Source: Geobacillus proteiniphilus (GTDB taxonomy: Bacteria > Bacillota > Bacilli > Bacillales > Anoxybacillaceae). From it: a stretch of DNA of 59,706 nucleotides. How positions within the stretch are numbered: the first letter of the stretch is position 1; every line of letters begins with the position of its first letter. The position numbers and the translations under genes are program-made. Below, one piece after another: positions 58,079 to 59,706 of the stretch. Below the pieces are notes generated by a model. The model was given only the letters and a program-made list of their open reading frames with translations, searched no databases and had not been told where the DNA came from. The stretch spans positions 1-59,706 of the forward strand of contig NZ_MQMG01000015.1 in assembly GCF_001908025.1 (NCBI RefSeq). Direction: 5' to 3'.

Positions 58079-58211
58079 AATGGGCCACCTCGACTTTTTT
58101 TCTTTAGTTTGCAAATGTCCTTCTATCTTTATACATGTTTTCATATGTTGTATTACAGCCATTCCCATCCAACGGAAAAACGTGAAAAACTCACATGGGG
58201 GGAAGCGGAAT

Positions 58212-59543
58212 TTGGGGGAAAAAATTTACGTGCTCGATACGAACGTGCTGTTGCAAGATCCGTATTCGATTTTCGCGTTTGAGGATAATGAGGTCGTCAT
58301 TCCGGCGGTCGTGCTTGAGGAAGTGGATTCGAAAAAGCGTTATATGGATGAAATTGGGAGGAATGCCCGCCAAGTGTCAAAGCTCATCGACCGTCTGCGC
58401 GAAAACGGCAAGCTGCATGAAAAAATTCCGCTTGAAAACGGAGGGGCGCTGCGCATTGAGTTGAACCATCGTTCGTTTCATCAACTGCAAGAAATTTTTG
58501 TCGAAAAAACAAATGACAACCGCATTTTGGCGGTGGCGAAAAATTTATCGCTTGAAGAGCAGGCGAAGGAAGATGGGCGCTCCGTCATTTTGGTGAGCAA
58601 AGATGCGCTCGTGCGCGTCAAAGCGGATGCCATCGGGCTGCAGGCAGAAGACTTTTTAAGCGACCGCGTCGTTGATGTCGACCATATTTACAGCGGATTT
58701 TTGGAGCTGTACATAGGAAAGGACCACCTGCAGCGATTTTACGACAAAGGGGAGCTCGTGCTCGCCGATATCGCCGACCACCCGTTTTATCCGAACCAGT
58801 TCATCATCATGAAAGACGCGTTTGGCAGCTCGGCGTCAGCGATTGGCATTGTCGACCAAAATGGAAAAAAAGTGAAAAAGCTCATCTTCCATTACGAACA
58901 TATATGGGGCATTCGCCCGCGCAACGTGCAGCAGACGATGGCGTTTGAGCTTCTCATGCGCGACGACATTCCGCTTGTGACGCTAATCGGCAAAGCCGGG
59001 ACGGGCAAGACGCTGCTTGCCCTTGCCGCCGGGTTGATGCAAACGGAAGATTTGCGCACATACAAAAAATTGCTCGTCGCTCGGCCGATTGTGCCGATGG
59101 GGAAAGATCTCGGCTTTCTGCCAGGGGAAAAGGAAGAAAAACTGCGCCCGTGGATGCAGCCGATTTTTGACAACTTGGAATACTTGTTCAACACGAAAAA
59201 ACCGGGGGAACTCGATGCGATTTTAGCCGGCATGAGCTCGATTGAAGTCGAGGCGCTTACGTACATCCGCGGCCGGAGCCTCCCGGAGCAGTTTATCATC
59301 ATCGATGAGGCGCAAAATTTAACGAAGCATGAAGTGAAGACGATTTTGACGCGCGTCGGGGAGAAAAGCAAAATCATTTTAATGGGCGACCCGGAACAGA
59401 TCGACCACCCGTATTTGGATGAATATAACAACGGGTTGACGTACGTCGTCGAAAAGTTTAAAGACCAAAAAATCGCCGGCCATATCCGACTCGTCAAAGG
59501 GGAGCGTTCGGCGCTCGCCCAGCTTGCCGCTGATTTGCTGTAG
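58212..59543 (+). CDS. ylaK: PhoH-family ATPase YlaK (PIN-PhoH)
   Basis: 443 residues. N-terminal PIN RNase domain (about 1-140) with YVLDTNVLLQDPYSIFAF and acidic sites near EVDSKKRY and TNDNRILAVA. C-terminal PhoH-like ATPase with Walker A LIGKAGTGKTLLALAAG and Walker B FIIIDEAQNLTKHE. PhoH2-type proteins unwind and cleave RNA. TTG start 58212 with GGGGGGAA upstream; ORF extends to 57933 only by chance. It is divergent to ylaJ. Confidence 0.92.
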   Translation: MGEKIYVLDTNVLLQDPYSIFAFEDNEVVIPAVVLEEVDSKKRYMDEIGRNARQVSKLIDRLRENGKLHEKIPLENGGALRIELNHRSFHQLQEIFVEKTNDNRILAVAKNLSLEEQAKEDGRSVILVSKDALVRVKADAIGLQAEDFLSDRVVDVDHIYSGFLELYIGKDHLQRFYDKGELVLADIADHPFYPNQFIIMKDAFGSSASAIGIVDQNGKKVKKLIFHYEHIWGIRPRNVQQTMAFELLMRDDIPLVTLIGKAGTGKTLLALAAGLMQTEDLRTYKKLLVARPIVPMGKDLGFLPGEKEEKLRPWMQPIFDNLEYLFNTKKPGELDAILAGMSSIEVEALTYIRGRSLPEQFIIIDEAQNLTKHEVKTILTRVGEKSKIILMGDPEQIDHPYLDEYNNGLTYVVEKFKDQKIAGHIRLVKGERSALAQLAADLL

Positions 59544-59706
59544 CTAGGCGTTCCTTAGAGCATCCGCCGTCCAAGAAAGAACGGGTGCCAGGCGCGCGGC
59601 CCGATGCCGCGAACGTTTCTAAAGGCGCCCGCCGCCCGGGGCGCTGTGGAAAACATCTAGGTTCAAAGCGCTTGAGGCGGCTGAAGGCGTAAAAAGCTCA
59701 AACACC
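59544..59706. other. Window end, no gene recognised
   Basis: GC-rich sequence after ylaK. No start with RBS or structured RNA motif could be supported before the edge. ylaL would be next in B. subtilis but is not visible. Confidence 0.4.

Noticed and set aside
59544-59706. GC-rich window end as a structured RNA
   Set aside because: Some pairing is possible but no known riboswitch or tRNA pattern fits, and the sequence is cut off.

Overview
This window looks like a chromosome segment from a thermophilic Geobacillus or close relative (Bacillaceae). The coding is moderately GC-rich, GTG and TTG starts are common, ribosome-binding sites are strong (AAAGGAGG type), and the PDH complex, catalase, PatA, AbbA, YkuL, RpoY and YlaJ-type proteins are of Bacillus kind. 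From about 24 kb onward the gene order follows, from memory, the Bacillus subtilis block patA - ykyB - ykuE - fadH - ykuI - abbA - ykuL - dapH - dapL - ykuS - ktrC - rnjA - rpoY - ykrA - def - pdhABCD - SR1 - speA - yktA - ykzI - yktC - ylaF - typA - ylaH - ylaI - ylaJ - ylaK, with several genes missing or replaced.

Layout. 1-7 kb is a decayed accessory zone: an IS110-family transposase, remnants of an unknown gene, a secreted protein gene with an apparent frameshift in its signal peptide, katA with a perfect Per box, a scrap of an alcohol dehydrogenase gene, an IS1182-family element whose transposase is split at an A10 run, and a small ybxH-like gene. 7-14 kb has a Cache chemoreceptor and the 2-oxoglutarate dehydrogenase operon odhAB, followed by two small membrane proteins (one frameshifted). 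14.9-24 kb is lipid-related: an atypical SDR and a hydroxyisobutyrate-dehydrogenase-like enzyme, then an acyl-CoA dehydrogenase / SDR / acyl-CoA ligase operon with a palindromic operator, a TetR regulator, an ACAD10-type kinase-like protein, a ComB-like phosphatase and a quinone oxidoreductase. 24-31 kb has patA, an IDEAL-domain protein, a CorA transporter, a DUF1906 protein, a REC-GGDEF-REC diguanylate cyclase with the tail of a lost membrane glycosyltransferase, ykyB and the Tat-exported phosphoesterase ykuE. 31.4-32.7 kb is a TnpB-only IS200/IS605 element with a frameshifted tnpB and an apparently intact right end / omega-RNA region. It sits just upstream of the FadR-box-bearing fadH gene.

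33-43 kb carries signalling and cell-wall or lysine genes: YkuI (c-di-GMP), AbbA, YkuL/DarB and KtrC (both c-di-AMP-binding families), dapH-dapL, rnjA-rpoY, ykrA and def. Between rpoY and ykrA is a very small reverse-strand gene, missed by ordinary ORF calling, that encodes a 23-residue cationic amphipathic helix with its own promoter, RBS and terminator. 43-50 kb holds pdhABCD behind a long structured leader with a terminator-like element, then a homologue of the dual-function RNA SR1 encoding SR1P, whose promoter carries two perfect CcpN boxes. 50-59.7 kb has speA, a nitronate monooxygenase/FabK-like enzyme, yktA, ykzI-like, yktC, ylaF, typA, ylaH, an unknown 93-residue protein, ylaI, ylaJ and ylaK.

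How the genes work together. The window joins central carbon metabolism (PDH and OGDH, which share the E3 encoded by pdhD) with carbon-status control (SR1/CcpN, candidate cre sites), fatty-acid degradation under TetR-type repressors (FadR-like box, palindromic operator), and both cyclic dinucleotide systems. Several accessory genes carry breaks at or near homopolymer runs while the housekeeping genes are intact. This pattern fits ongoing gene decay, slippage or residual sequence error.
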